A stretch of DNA of 64,000 bases from JBQLZQ01 sp052168355 (GTDB lineage: Bacteria > Pseudomonadota > Alphaproteobacteria > DSM-16000 > Inquilinaceae), in the NCBI GenBank assembly GCA_052168355.1, contig JBQLZQ010000077.1, positions 1 through 64,000 of the forward strand. The letters run 5' to 3'. The translations under genes were made by a program, and so were the position numbers. Shown in pieces: positions 22,555-36,101 of this stretch. The notes beneath the pieces are model-generated. The model saw nothing but the letters and a program-made list of their open reading frames with translations. It was not told the origin of the DNA and did not search any database. How positions within the stretch are numbered: the stretch's first letter is position 1; each line of letters opens with the position of its first letter.

Positions 22555-23018
22555 GGTAAAAGGCCCATCGGTGGTGGGAAAGACGCGATGCGCTTATACC
22601 ACCAAGTTTGCGGCCGCTTTACGTTATTATCGGGGCACGGCTGGCCACCCCGGAATGGTCCGAAATGGGACTATCTTGAATCGGTATCATGGGGTCATGG
22701 ACATGGAATGCCGCGAAGGACCTTCAGAAAGTCGATAATAGTAAGCATTCATGACCTATTGGACTTTTTTTGCTCGCCATCCTCGCCAAACTGTTTTAAA
22801 TGTCCTGTCAGACGCCGGGATGCGACCCCATCCGGTCGATGGTGAGGCCGGCGGGCCTTGCGTCGGTTCGGCACCGGGTCTGGCCGTCGCCTGATATGGT
22901 GTCGGCCCATCCGATGGGGCCGACCGTTGGATGAACGAGCGTACCATCAGTTTTTGCCGATCACCCTGCCGGCGACGGACCGGACACGGGGGAAAAATCG
23001 ACACCGGGAGCCACCACC
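22555..23018. other. 464-bp gene-free region before gltD
   Basis: No convincing gene. The part 22600-22810 is clearly richer in A and T than its surroundings and includes a T-run at 22765-22771. An imperfect hairpin (GTCGGCCCATC at 22901 with GATGGGGCCGAC at 22913, one bulged G) lies about 95 bases before gltD. This is probably the regulatory region of the glutamate synthase operon and, leftwards, of uppP. A GG/GC pair near 22761-22773 looks like sigma-54 but its spacing is 9, not 10. Confidence 0.5.
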
Positions 23019-24470
23019 ATGTCCCAGAAGATGCTCAGATTTGTCGAGCTCGGACCGGAGATGCCGGACAAGCGACCGTCGGACGTGCGGCGGGCCGACT
23101 GGCAGGAAGTCTATGGTGAGTACGCGCGCCAGAAGGCCGAGGAGCAGGCGGCGCGATGCTCCCAGTGCGGCGTTCCCTTCTGCCAGGTTCATTGCCCGCT
23201 GCACAACAACATCCCGGACTGGCTCAAGCTGACCGCCGAAGGCCGGCTGGAAGAGGCGTACGAGGTTTCCCAGGCGACCAACAACATGCCCGAAGTATGC
23301 GGCCGCATCTGTCCGCAGGACCGGCTGTGCGAAGGCAACTGCGTCATCGAGCAATCGGGCCATGGCACCGTCACCATCGGGTCGATCGAGAAATACATCA
23401 CCGATACGGCGTGGGAGAAGGGCTGGGTCAAGCCGCCGACTCCAAGACGGGAACGCGACCAGTCGGTGGGCATCATCGGCGGCGGGCCCGGCGGCATGGC
23501 CGCGGCCGAACAGCTCCGCCGCCTGGGCTATCAGGTGCACGTCTATGACCGCTACGACCGCATCGGCGGTCTGATGATCTACGGCATTCCCAGCTTCAAG
23601 CTGGAGAAGGACATCATCGAGCGGCGCACACGCCTGCTGGCCGATGGCGGCATTCATTTTCATACCAATTTCGAGGTTGGCCGCGATGCGTCCCTGGCCG
23701 ACCTGCGCGACCGCCACGATGCCGTGCTGATCGCCACCGGCGTCTACAAGGCCCGCGACATCAAGGCGCCCGGCGTCGGCATGGGCAACATCGTGGCTGC
23801 GCTGGATTATCTGACCGCGTCCAACCGCAAGGGGCTGGGCGACGCGGTTCCCGCCTTCGACGACGGCAGCCTGGATGCCGCCGGCAAGAAGGTCGTGGTC
23901 GTGGGCGGTGGCGACACGGCCATGGATTGCGTCCGCACCGCCGTGCGCCAGGGCGCGGTGTCGGTGACCTGCCTCTACCGCCGCAACCGGGCCAACATGC
24001 CGGGATCCCAGCGCGAGGTCGCCAACGCCGAGGAAGAAGGCGTTGTCTTCCAGTGGCAGGCCGCGCCGGAAGCGTTTGTCGGCGACGAAAACGTGTCCGG
24101 AGTCCGGGCCTATCGGGTGCATCTGGGCGCGCCCGACGCGAGCGGCCGGCAGTCGCCGCAGATGATCGAGGACTCGCAGTTCACGGTCGGGGCGGATCTG
24201 GTGATCAAGGCGCTGGGCTTCGATCCGGAGGACATGCCGGGCCTGATGGGCTGTCCCGACCTGAAGGTCAGCCGCTGGGGCACGGTGCGGGTCAGCTTCA
24301 AGACCATGATGACCAACGTCGACGGCGTTTTTGCCGCCGGCGACATCGTGCGTGGCGCCTCGCTGGTGGTGTGGGCCATCCGCGACGGCCGCGATGCCGC
24401 CGAGGCGATGCACCGCTACCTCATGGCCAAGGCCGAATCCCGGCCGCTGGCCGCCGTCGCGGCGGAATAG
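23019..24470 (+). CDS. gltD: Glutamate synthase (NADPH) small subunit
   Basis: The electron-input subunit of GOGAT; it passes NADPH electrons through FAD and Fe-S clusters to GltB. 483 residues. N-terminal Fe-S cysteines: RCSQCGVPFCQVHCPLHNNI and CGRICPQDRLCEGNC. FAD site GIIGGGPGGMAAAEQLRRLG (about 150), NADPH site VVVVGGGDTAMDC (about 290), and the closing GDIVRGASLVVWAIRDGRDA. The ATG has GGGAG 8 bases upstream. It precedes gltB by 63 bases, the reverse of the E. coli order. Confidence 0.97.
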   Translation: MSQKMLRFVELGPEMPDKRPSDVRRADWQEVYGEYARQKAEEQAARCSQCGVPFCQVHCPLHNNIPDWLKLTAEGRLEEAYEVSQATNNMPEVCGRICPQDRLCEGNCVIEQSGHGTVTIGSIEKYITDTAWEKGWVKPPTPRRERDQSVGIIGGGPGGMAAAEQLRRLGYQVHVYDRYDRIGGLMIYGIPSFKLEKDIIERRTRLLADGGIHFHTNFEVGRDASLADLRDRHDAVLIATGVYKARDIKAPGVGMGNIVAALDYLTASNRKGLGDAVPAFDDGSLDAAGKKVVVVGGGDTAMDCVRTAVRQGAVSVTCLYRRNRANMPGSQREVANAEEEGVVFQWQAAPEAFVGDENVSGVRAYRVHLGAPDASGRQSPQMIEDSQFTVGADLVIKALGFDPEDMPGLMGCPDLKVSRWGTVRVSFKTMMTNVDGVFAAGDIVRGASLVVWAIRDGRDAAEAMHRYLMAKAESRPLAAVAAE

Positions 24471-24533
24471 CGGCCGATGCCTTTCGACTCCCGTTTCGCC
24501 GGCCCCGGTGGCCGGCCTGCCAAGGACAGTGCC

Positions 24534-29093
<4,560 letters not shown>

Positions 29094-29218
29094 GCCGCAC
29101 ACGCGGGTGTCGGTGGCGCCCCGATCCGGTCAGGCAGCAACGCCGGCCGGCGGCTAGCTTGCGATGGTTGGGCTAAAGACATATCATTATATCAAATTGG
29201 CGCGGGGCGAGTTTGACG

Positions 29219-30010
29219 ATGCCGCAATCCGACTATGGTCAGGCCGGGCGTCTGGGCATGCTGACGCCGCAGGCGAACACCACGGTCGAACCGGAATTCT
29301 GGGCGCTTCTTCCTCCCGAATGGTCGATGGTCAACGCCCGTCTGACAAGCGACCGGGCGACGATCGAAGACCGCCTGGTCGAATACACCGAACGGTTTGC
29401 CGAAACTTGCGACAGTTTCGCCAACGCCCCGCTCTCGGTCATCGCCATAGGTTGCACGGGCGCGTCCTACCTTGTTGGGAAGGACAAGGAGTCGCGTATT
29501 GTCGCGGAGATCGGAGCCAAACACGGCGTGCCCGTTTTCACCGCGGCAACCGCGATGATCGCGGCCCTGAATGCGCTCGGCGCCCGGACCATAGGACTTG
29601 TCTCGCCCTATCCCCAAAGACTTGATGGCGCCTGCGGCCCCTATTGGGAAAGCCACGGTTTCGAGGTGGTTGCCAAGGCCAAGGCCATTCCCGCCGACGA
29701 CCGGTTCCACCCGATCTACGCGATGCCGGGCGGGGTTTGTCTCGCGGCACTCGAGACGCTTGAAAACGCCGATTGCGACGCGATCCTGCTTCTGGGAACG
29801 GGCATGCCGACCCTCGCACCCATGCTGCAGGTGGCGGGGTGGTCCGGTCCGCCCGCGATTTCGTGCAACGTCGCGCTGGCCTGGGCCTCGGTCGAGACCG
29901 TGCGCGCGGGCGCCCTTGACGCCGCCTCGCTCGCGCCCTGGATCGGCGGCGCCGCCTGGGGCGAGCGGTTCCGCATGCTCTTTCCCTCCGGCTGTGCGGG
30001 GCGGGCTTGA
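29219..30010 (+). CDS. Asp/Glu racemase superfamily protein, maleate isomerase/arylmalonate decarboxylase-like
   Basis: A 263-residue enzyme. The N-terminus GRLGMLTPQANTTVEPEFWA is typical of maleate cis-trans isomerases and arylmalonate decarboxylases. Both active-site cysteines of the racemase/isomerase type are present: C79 in AIGCTGASYLVG and C216 in AISCNVALAWASV; decarboxylases have lost one. This favours cis-trans isomerisation or racemisation of a dicarboxylate. I take the ATG at 29219 rather than a TTG two codons earlier. Its stop overlaps the next gene (TTGA), so the pair forms one transcript. Maleate isomerase ends several aromatic pathways, which suits the neighbours. Confidence 0.82.
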   Translation: MPQSDYGQAGRLGMLTPQANTTVEPEFWALLPPEWSMVNARLTSDRATIEDRLVEYTERFAETCDSFANAPLSVIAIGCTGASYLVGKDKESRIVAEIGAKHGVPVFTAATAMIAALNALGARTIGLVSPYPQRLDGACGPYWESHGFEVVAKAKAIPADDRFHPIYAMPGGVCLAALETLENADCDAILLLGTGMPTLAPMLQVAGWSGPPAISCNVALAWASVETVRAGALDAASLAPWIGGAAWGERFRMLFPSGCAGRA

Positions 30011-31647
30011 CCGTCGAAACCGAGGTTCTGGTCGTCGGGGGCGGTCCCGTCGGGCTGACGCTGGCCTCGGACCTCGCCTGGCGCGGACGGTCCTGCATGG
30101 TGGTCGAACGGCGGCCCGGCCCCACCGAGCACCCCAAGGCGACACTCCTGGGCGCGCGATCGATGGAGTACTTCCGGCGCTGGGGTCTTGACGACGCCAT
30201 CTTTTCCCGCGCCTTGCCACCCGACGAGAACTACTGGATCATCTTCTGCACGCGGTTGGCCGGGCATGAGATCCACCGCTTCGCCTCGCCGTCGATCAAC
30301 GAAGTCCGCCACCGCCCCGAGGGCGCCGAGGCGCGCTGGCCGGAACTTGCCTGGTCGCCCTACGGCAAGACCCAGATCGGTCAGCAGAACCTTGAGCCCG
30401 TGCTACTCGACCACATGCGGTCGCTTGGGTCGCTGGACATGCGCCACGCCCATGCGTTCCATCGCTTTGAGGATCGGGGCGACCATGTGCTGTCGGAAAT
30501 CGAGGATCTGGCAAGCGGCGAAACCGTATCCGTCCGAAGCCGGTTTCTGGTGGCCTGCGACGGCGGCACGAGCGGCGTCCGCAAGGCGCTCGGCGTCCCC
30601 TTGGGCGGTCGCGGACCGTGGCGAAGCAACGTCAGCTTCTATTTCCGGTCCCCTGAGTTCCTGGCCACCCATGGCAAGGGCGTGGGCAATCTCTATTTCG
30701 TCTTCGCGCCGGACAGTTTCGGCGTGTTCACCGGGATCGACGGGCGCGAGCTCTGGAACTACCAGCTCTATTTCGTCGACCCTGCCCGCAAGACCGAGGC
30801 GGTCGACCCGCGGGAAACGCTGTATCGCGCCGTGGGCAAGCCGTTCGATTTCGAGTTGTTGAAGACGACCCATTGGCAGCACCATCAGTCGGTCGCGACC
30901 GACTGGCGGCGCGGCAATGTCTTCCTCGCCGGCGACGCCGCGCATCTGTTTGCGCCGACCGGTGGCGTCGGCATGAACACCGGCATCGGCGATGCCTGCG
31001 ATCTCGCCTGGAAGCTCGACGCGGTGCTGTCGGGCTGGGGCGGTGACGGGCTCCTGTCCTCCTACGAGGCGGAGCGGCGTCCGGTTGCCTGGCGGAACTC
31101 CCAGCGTTCCATGACCAATTCCGACACCATCGACTTCGTCATGGCGCAGGTGCCCGGCGACATCGAAAGGCCGGGTCCTGAAGGCGACGCGGACCGCGCG
31201 CGGCTCCACGAGAATGTCCGCTGGATGGCGCGGCAGTTCAAATCCGCCGGGGCGCACCTGGGACACCGCTATGCGGGGTCTCCCATCGTGGTGCCCGATG
31301 GGACGCTCGAGCCGCCTGACGACTTCGCCCATGTGGTTCAAACGACATGGCCCGGGGCCCGCGCGCCGCACGCCTGGCTCGCGCCCGGCCGCTCGACGAT
31401 CGACTGGTACGGCAAGGGGTTTGTGCTCGCCGCCGCCGAGGCCGGGCCCGCGGCAACAGGATTGGCCGAGGACCTCAGCCGCCGCGGGATCGATACAAGG
31501 GTCGAGGTTTGCGAGGCCCCGCACGTCCGGGCGCTCTATTCAGCTCCCCTGGTCCTGGTCCGGCCGGACGGCCATGTCGCCTGGCGGGGCGACACCCCGC
31601 CCGGGGATGCGGGCCCGCTGGCCCGTCGCGTCGGCGGTCACGGCTAA
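30007..31647 (+). CDS. FAD-dependent aromatic monooxygenase with C-terminal thioredoxin-like domain
   Basis: A 546-residue class A flavoprotein hydroxylase of the PHBH/MhpA type. FAD motifs: VVGGGPVGLTLASDLAWRG (8-26), the central CDGGTSGVRKALG (DG motif) and VFLAGDAAHLFAPTGGVGMN (GD motif, about 305). The C-terminal 120 residues (HAWLAPGRSTIDWYGKGFVL, then YSAPLVLVRPDGHVAWRGD) form the thioredoxin-like tail of phenol-hydroxylase-type members. The start is TTG at 30007, overlapping the previous stop. It would hydroxylate an aromatic ring with NAD(P)H and O2. Its stop overlaps that of the convergent TRAP gene by 4 bases. Confidence 0.9.
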   Translation: MTVETEVLVVGGGPVGLTLASDLAWRGRSCMVVERRPGPTEHPKATLLGARSMEYFRRWGLDDAIFSRALPPDENYWIIFCTRLAGHEIHRFASPSINEVRHRPEGAEARWPELAWSPYGKTQIGQQNLEPVLLDHMRSLGSLDMRHAHAFHRFEDRGDHVLSEIEDLASGETVSVRSRFLVACDGGTSGVRKALGVPLGGRGPWRSNVSFYFRSPEFLATHGKGVGNLYFVFAPDSFGVFTGIDGRELWNYQLYFVDPARKTEAVDPRETLYRAVGKPFDFELLKTTHWQHHQSVATDWRRGNVFLAGDAAHLFAPTGGVGMNTGIGDACDLAWKLDAVLSGWGGDGLLSSYEAERRPVAWRNSQRSMTNSDTIDFVMAQVPGDIERPGPEGDADRARLHENVRWMARQFKSAGAHLGHRYAGSPIVVPDGTLEPPDDFAHVVQTTWPGARAPHAWLAPGRSTIDWYGKGFVLAAAEAGPAATGLAEDLSRRGIDTRVEVCEAPHVRALYSAPLVLVRPDGHVAWRGDTPPGDAGPLARRVGGHG

Positions 31648-32960
31648 AGCCACCCGGCAAGGCCCGGCAGCCAGAGCGCCAGCGGCGGAACCAGGATCAG
31701 GAGCGCGAGCCGGAAGACATCGGCGACGATGAACGGCATGACCCCCCGGAAGATGGTGGGAAGGGGCAGGTCGCGCGCCATGCCGTGAAGCACGAACACG
31801 TTGATCCCGATGGGCGGCGTGATCATCCCGAGTTCGATCACCAGGACGTTCACGACCCCCCACCAGATGGGGTCGTAGCCCATGCCGGTGACCAGCGGAT
31901 AGACGAAGGGCAGCGTGATCACCATCGCCGCGATGGTGTCGAAGATGGCGCCAAGGATCAGGTACATCACCTGCAGCAGCAGGATGACGAGAAGCGGGTG
32001 GAGGTTCATCGCCTCGATGGACGAGACGATGGCGGCGGGCAGCCCCGAAAGGGTCGCGAAGTACGAGAAGATCGACGCGCCGATGATGATGACGAAGATC
32101 AGCGCGGTCGCCGACGCGGTGTCGCTGAGGCTCGACACGAAGGAACGCCGGGTCAGGCGGCGGCGGAGGATCGCCAGCAGAAGGGCGAGCGAGGCGCCGA
32201 CGGCCGCGGCTTCCGATACGGTGAAGATACCCGAATAGATGCCGCCCGACACCACCACCGCCAACAGCATCACCGCCCAGCATTCGCGGAAAACCTTGAG
32301 CTTTTCGGCGGTCGACGAGCCCTGACCCTCAGGCGCGATGTCCGGCTTGCGCGCCACCACGATGGCGATTGTGATGAAATAGAAGAGAACCGCGATCAGC
32401 CCCGGCACGATGGCCGCGAGAAAGAGCGCGATGATCGAGTTTTCGGTGAGCACCGCGTACAGAATCATCACCACCGAAGGCGGAATGATCATGCCGAGCG
32501 TGCCGCCCGAGGCGATGGAGCCGGCCGCCAGGTGCTTGGCGTAGCCACGCCGGAGCATCTCGGGCAGCGCGATGCGGGCCATCGTGGCCGTGGTCGCTAC
32601 CGACGATCCGCATACGGCGCCAAACCCAGCGCACGCCCCGATGGTCGCAAAGGCAAGCCCCCCGCGAAAGCGGCCCAGAAGGGCCTGAGCCAGCTTGTAG
32701 AGTTCTCCGGAAAGCCCGCCGGCATTGGCAAAATTGCCCATGAGCAGGAACAGGGCGATGACGGCGAAGCCTTCGGAGGACATGGCCGACGACGGCTCGG
32801 TCGACGCCAGCGACAGCGCCGGACCCCAGCCGATGATCATCGCGCACCCGATGAGCCCCACCACCCCCATCGCGATGCCGATGGGGACATGCAGGAAAAT
32901 CAGGACGAACATCGCCCCCAGACCGAGCAGCCCCGTCACCAGCGGATCGAGTTCGGGCAT
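31644..32960 (-). CDS. TRAP transporter large membrane subunit (DctM family)
   Basis: The 12-helix transport channel of a tripartite ATP-independent periplasmic (TRAP) system, driven by a sodium or proton gradient. 438 residues, strongly hydrophobic, with LMGNFANAGGLSGELYKLAQ, AGFGAVCGSSVATTATMARI (the GSSVATTA block) and SGGTLGMIIPPSVVMILYAV, all DctM hallmarks. It is the last of three TRAP genes, 6 bases after DctQ. It carries an organic acid; the catabolic neighbours suggest an aromatic or related carboxylate. Confidence 0.95.
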   Translation of the reverse strand: MPELDPLVTGLLGLGAMFVLIFLHVPIGIAMGVVGLIGCAMIIGWGPALSLASTEPSSAMSSEGFAVIALFLLMGNFANAGGLSGELYKLAQALLGRFRGGLAFATIGACAGFGAVCGSSVATTATMARIALPEMLRRGYAKHLAAGSIASGGTLGMIIPPSVVMILYAVLTENSIIALFLAAIVPGLIAVLFYFITIAIVVARKPDIAPEGQGSSTAEKLKVFRECWAVMLLAVVVSGGIYSGIFTVSEAAAVGASLALLLAILRRRLTRRSFVSSLSDTASATALIFVIIIGASIFSYFATLSGLPAAIVSSIEAMNLHPLLVILLLQVMYLILGAIFDTIAAMVITLPFVYPLVTGMGYDPIWWGVVNVLVIELGMITPPIGINVFVLHGMARDLPLPTIFRGVMPFIVADVFRLALLILVPPLALWLPGLAGWL

Positions 32961-32966
32961 GGCGCG

Positions 32967-33545
32967 TCAGCCCCCTATGGTATCGCTGTGACGAAGCTCG
33001 CCGAATGGCGCGGCCTCGCCCGTCATGGCGCAGCGCATGCGGATCACCGCGACCCAGAGCTGAACCGGAACGCAAAGCGCGGTGATCGCGGTGGCGATCC
33101 ACCAGAAGGGCTGAAGCGTCAGCACGCCCGTGCGCGAGGTGCGTGTGCCGAGTCCATCGGCGAAGATCGCGAACTGCCAGACGAGCACGGTGAAGAAAAC
33201 GAGCGTCACCACCGCCGCGAAGGCTTCCAGCCAGGCGCCGCCGCGCCGGCCCAGCGCCGTGCCGAGCATGGTGACGGAGACATTCGTTCCCCGCAGCAAA
33301 GCCGCGGGGAAACAGGTGGCGATGACGATCGGATAGATCGCCTCGCCATAGTCGGCGAACCCGAACATTCGCGGCAGCCCGGAATAGCGCGCCGACCCGT
33401 CGTAGAAGATCAGGAACGAGATGACGACGAGACCGGTAAAGCCGATCACCGCCACCAGACCCATAAGCCGGTCCAGCCTGCGCGTCAGGCCAAGTCCGAC
33501 CATCGACGGGTCGCCGCCTTTTCCGGGCCGCCCGAAGTCTTGCAT
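32967..33545 (-). CDS. TRAP transporter small membrane subunit (DctQ family)
   Basis: 192 residues with four membrane helices (for example LMGLVAVIGFTGLVVISFLI and AFAAVVTLVFFTVLVWQFAI), required with DctM for transport. The pattern NVSVTMLGTALGRRGGAWLE fits DctQ. The start overlaps the DctP stop by one base (TGATG), and it ends 6 bases before DctM, so the three subunits are made from one message. Confidence 0.9.
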   Translation of the reverse strand: MQDFGRPGKGGDPSMVGLGLTRRLDRLMGLVAVIGFTGLVVISFLIFYDGSARYSGLPRMFGFADYGEAIYPIVIATCFPAALLRGTNVSVTMLGTALGRRGGAWLEAFAAVVTLVFFTVLVWQFAIFADGLGTRTSRTGVLTLQPFWWIATAITALCVPVQLWVAVIRMRCAMTGEAAPFGELRHSDTIGG

Positions 33546-34549
33546 CAGTTCATCTTGCGATAGGCTTCGATTTCCTTCATCGCCGCCGCCAGGACCGCCT
33601 CGCCGTTCGGCGTTTCCTCAACCCAGCGGACATAGACCGGCTGGGCCATCTCACGGTAGCGCGCCAGGGCTTCGGCGTCGGGTGTCTGGAGGTCGATGCG
33701 GCCCTCGGCCACCACGCCTTCGCGGATCTCGGCGCCGACCGCCCCGTAGGCTTCGCCGGCGCTCCGGGCCATGGCGGCGGCGCCATGGGCCATGATCGAG
33801 GCCTGCACGTCGGCCGGCAGGTTCTCCCACGTGTCCTTGTTCATGACCAGAAGGAACGGAATGACGCCGATCGGGACCTCCTGGTTCTGGCTCACGAGCT
33901 CCAGCGTCTTGAAGGTCCGCATGCCCGACCACGACTGGATCACGCCGTCGATGGTGCCGCGATTCAGGCCCTCGTTCATCTCGGCGGAGCTCAGCGTCTG
34001 CGGGGCGGCGCCCATGATTTCCAGCCATTGCGCATGAATCGGCCCGACGGAGCGGAGCTTCATGCCCTTAAGATCGTCCAGCGACCCGATACCTTCCTTC
34101 ATGAAGACGTTCGACGGCTCCGATGCGAAGAAACCCACGAGGTGCACGTCCTCAAGCCCGGTCAGGAGACCCTGTTCATAAAGCTTCCAGCCGACGACCG
34201 ACGCTTCGGTCGCGTCGCGGAACAGGAATGGCAGCTCAAAGACCGACATCTGCGGGAACTGACCGGCGGTGTAGCCCGGCAGAACCCAGGTGACGTCGGC
34301 AACGCCGTTTCGCACCAGTTCGAACTGTTTGAACGGATCCTTGCCCAGCGTACCGCCCCAGAAGGGCTGCATGGTGACCTGGTCTCCAAGATCGGCCTGC
34401 ACGGCTTCCATCCAAGGCTTGATCACCTTCGAAACACCGACGGACTGTTCCGGCACGAAGGTCGCGACCTTTATCGTGGTCTGCGCCAGCGCGGGCGCGG
34501 CGGCGATGCCAAGGCCAAGGGCCGCGGCGGCGAACCAATTTCTAAACAT
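33545..34549 (-). CDS. TRAP transporter substrate-binding protein (DctP family)
   Basis: A 334-residue periplasmic receptor. Signal peptide MFRNWFAAAALGLGIAAAPA with cleavage near ALAQ. Mature part: DQVTMQPFWGGTLGKDPFKQ, DVTWVLPGYTAGQFPQMSVF, then LDDLKGMKLRSVGPIHAQWL, where DctP proteins carry the Arg that pairs with the ligand carboxylate. The operon then encodes DctQ and DctM. ALDH, SDR and monooxygenase genes lie upstream in the same operon, 42 bases before this start. Confidence 0.94.
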   Translation of the reverse strand: MFRNWFAAAALGLGIAAAPALAQTTIKVATFVPEQSVGVSKVIKPWMEAVQADLGDQVTMQPFWGGTLGKDPFKQFELVRNGVADVTWVLPGYTAGQFPQMSVFELPFLFRDATEASVVGWKLYEQGLLTGLEDVHLVGFFASEPSNVFMKEGIGSLDDLKGMKLRSVGPIHAQWLEIMGAAPQTLSSAEMNEGLNRGTIDGVIQSWSGMRTFKTLELVSQNQEVPIGVIPFLLVMNKDTWENLPADVQASIMAHGAAAMARSAGEAYGAVGAEIREGVVAEGRIDLQTPDAEALARYREMAQPVYVRWVEETPNGEAVLAAAMKEIEAYRKMN

Positions 34550-34591
34550 CTTGTTTGCTCCCTGTCGGTTTACGATCTCTGTTCATGCTGG

Positions 34592-36091
34592 TTATTCCGC
34601 CCCGAACCGGTGAAGTGTGACCGGCCGGGTCGGCAGGGTGATGGTCTTTTCCTCGGTATAGAAGCGCTCGCACGCGTCGCCGCCCTCGCGGCCCACGCCG
34701 GATTCGCCGTAGCCGCCGAAGGGGGCCCGCAGTTCCCGCGTCATCGGCGTGTTGACCCACACCACGCCGGAGCGCAGCCGGCCCGTGGTCGCCATGACCG
34801 TCGGCAGATGATCCGACCAGACATAGGACACCAGACCGAACCGCGTGTCGTTGGCGATGGACACGGCCTCGTCCACGCCGTCGAAGGGCAGGAAGGTGGC
34901 GAACGGCCCGAAAATCTCCTCCTGGGCCGCGCGGGCGCGGTTCGACGACGCCACGATGGCGGTCGGTTCCATATAGAAGCCAGCGTCGCCGCAGACGCTG
35001 CCGCCCGCCACCACCCGGCCGCCGTCGGCCGGCGCGGTTTCCGCATAGCCCAGCACGCGGTCGCGATGGGGGCCGGAGGCCAACGGCCCGACCTCGGTCG
35101 CGTCGTCCATCGGATCGCCGACCCGGATGCGGGCCGTCCGCTCGGCGAAGCGGCCGACGAACTCGTCGAACACCGGCCGCTCCACCAGGATGCGCGATCC
35201 GGCCAGGCATTGCTGCCCGTTGTTGGAAAAGATGCCGGCCAGCGCCCCGTCCAAGGCCCGCTCGCGGTCGGCGGAGGCAAAGACGATGTTGGCCGACTTG
35301 CCGCCCAGTTCCAGCGTGCAGGGCACCAAGTTGCGGCCCGCCGCCGCCATGATCTGCCGGCCCGTCTCGGTGCCGCCGGTGAAGGACACAAGGTCGATGT
35401 CGGGGTGGGCAACCAGCGCCTCGCCGGTCACCGGCCCCCGTCCGTTGACCAGGTTGACCACGCCGTCGGGCAGGCCGGCCTCGTGCAGGATCTCGACGAA
35501 CCTCCGCAGCGCCAGTGGCGTCTGCTCCGACGGTTTGAGCACGCAGCAATTGCCGAAGGCGATGGCCGCCGCCACCTTCATCGATGCCAGCGCCAGCGGC
35601 GCGTTCCACGGCGCCACCAGGGCGGCCACGCCGGTCGGTTCGCGGGTGACGGTGGTCGAATAGCCGGGGGTCTGGGCGAAATGCCGGCCGGCGCTGTGGG
35701 CGATGTACTCGGCGAAGAAGCGGAAATTGTAGGCGGCGCGGCGGACGTGGCGGGCCTTCAGCTCGCGCAGCACGATGCCGGTGTTGAGGCATTCGAGCCG
35801 GGCCAGGTCGTCGGCGTTGTCCAGGATCGCGTCGCGGATGCGGTACAGAGTCGCCTGACGGGCGTCCAGGTCCAGCCCCGGCCACGGCCCATGGTCGAAG
35901 GCCCGCCGCGCGGCGCCGACGGCGGCGGCCACGGTGTCGGCGTCGTCCTCGATCAGGGTGGCGACCCTCTCCCCCGTCGCGGGATAGAGGATGGGCAGCT
36001 CCACGCCGCCGCCGCGCCGCGACTGTCCGCCGATCAGGGCGGTGACCGGATCGGCCGGCACCGGCGGCTGGGATAGGGGGGCGGCGGTCAT
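34592..36091 (-). CDS. NAD-dependent aldehyde dehydrogenase, HpaE-like
   Basis: A 499-residue aldehyde dehydrogenase. Catalytic Glu in TLELGGKSANIVF, catalytic Cys in NNGQQCLAGSRILVE, NAD-binding block VAPWNAPLALASMKVAAAIA and SFTGGTETGRQIM. The overall wording is closest to 5-carboxymethyl-2-hydroxymuconate semialdehyde dehydrogenase (HpaE) and betaine/2-hydroxymuconic semialdehyde types. This would put it after ring cleavage. AGGA lies 8 bases before the ATG. It follows the SDR by 10 bases and precedes the TRAP genes. No ring-cleavage dioxygenase is in the window, so the exact substrate is open. Confidence 0.9.
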   Translation of the reverse strand: MTAAPLSQPPVPADPVTALIGGQSRRGGGVELPILYPATGERVATLIEDDADTVAAAVGAARRAFDHGPWPGLDLDARQATLYRIRDAILDNADDLARLECLNTGIVLRELKARHVRRAAYNFRFFAEYIAHSAGRHFAQTPGYSTTVTREPTGVAALVAPWNAPLALASMKVAAAIAFGNCCVLKPSEQTPLALRRFVEILHEAGLPDGVVNLVNGRGPVTGEALVAHPDIDLVSFTGGTETGRQIMAAAGRNLVPCTLELGGKSANIVFASADRERALDGALAGIFSNNGQQCLAGSRILVERPVFDEFVGRFAERTARIRVGDPMDDATEVGPLASGPHRDRVLGYAETAPADGGRVVAGGSVCGDAGFYMEPTAIVASSNRARAAQEEIFGPFATFLPFDGVDEAVSIANDTRFGLVSYVWSDHLPTVMATTGRLRSGVVWVNTPMTRELRAPFGGYGESGVGREGGDACERFYTEEKTITLPTRPVTLHRFGAE

Positions 36092-36101
36092 CGGTGTGTC
36101 C

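Noticed and set aside
22761..22773. Sigma-54-like GG...GC before gltD
   Set aside because: The spacing between GG and GC is 9 bases, not 10, and flanking bases fit poorly, so it is not annotated as a promoter.
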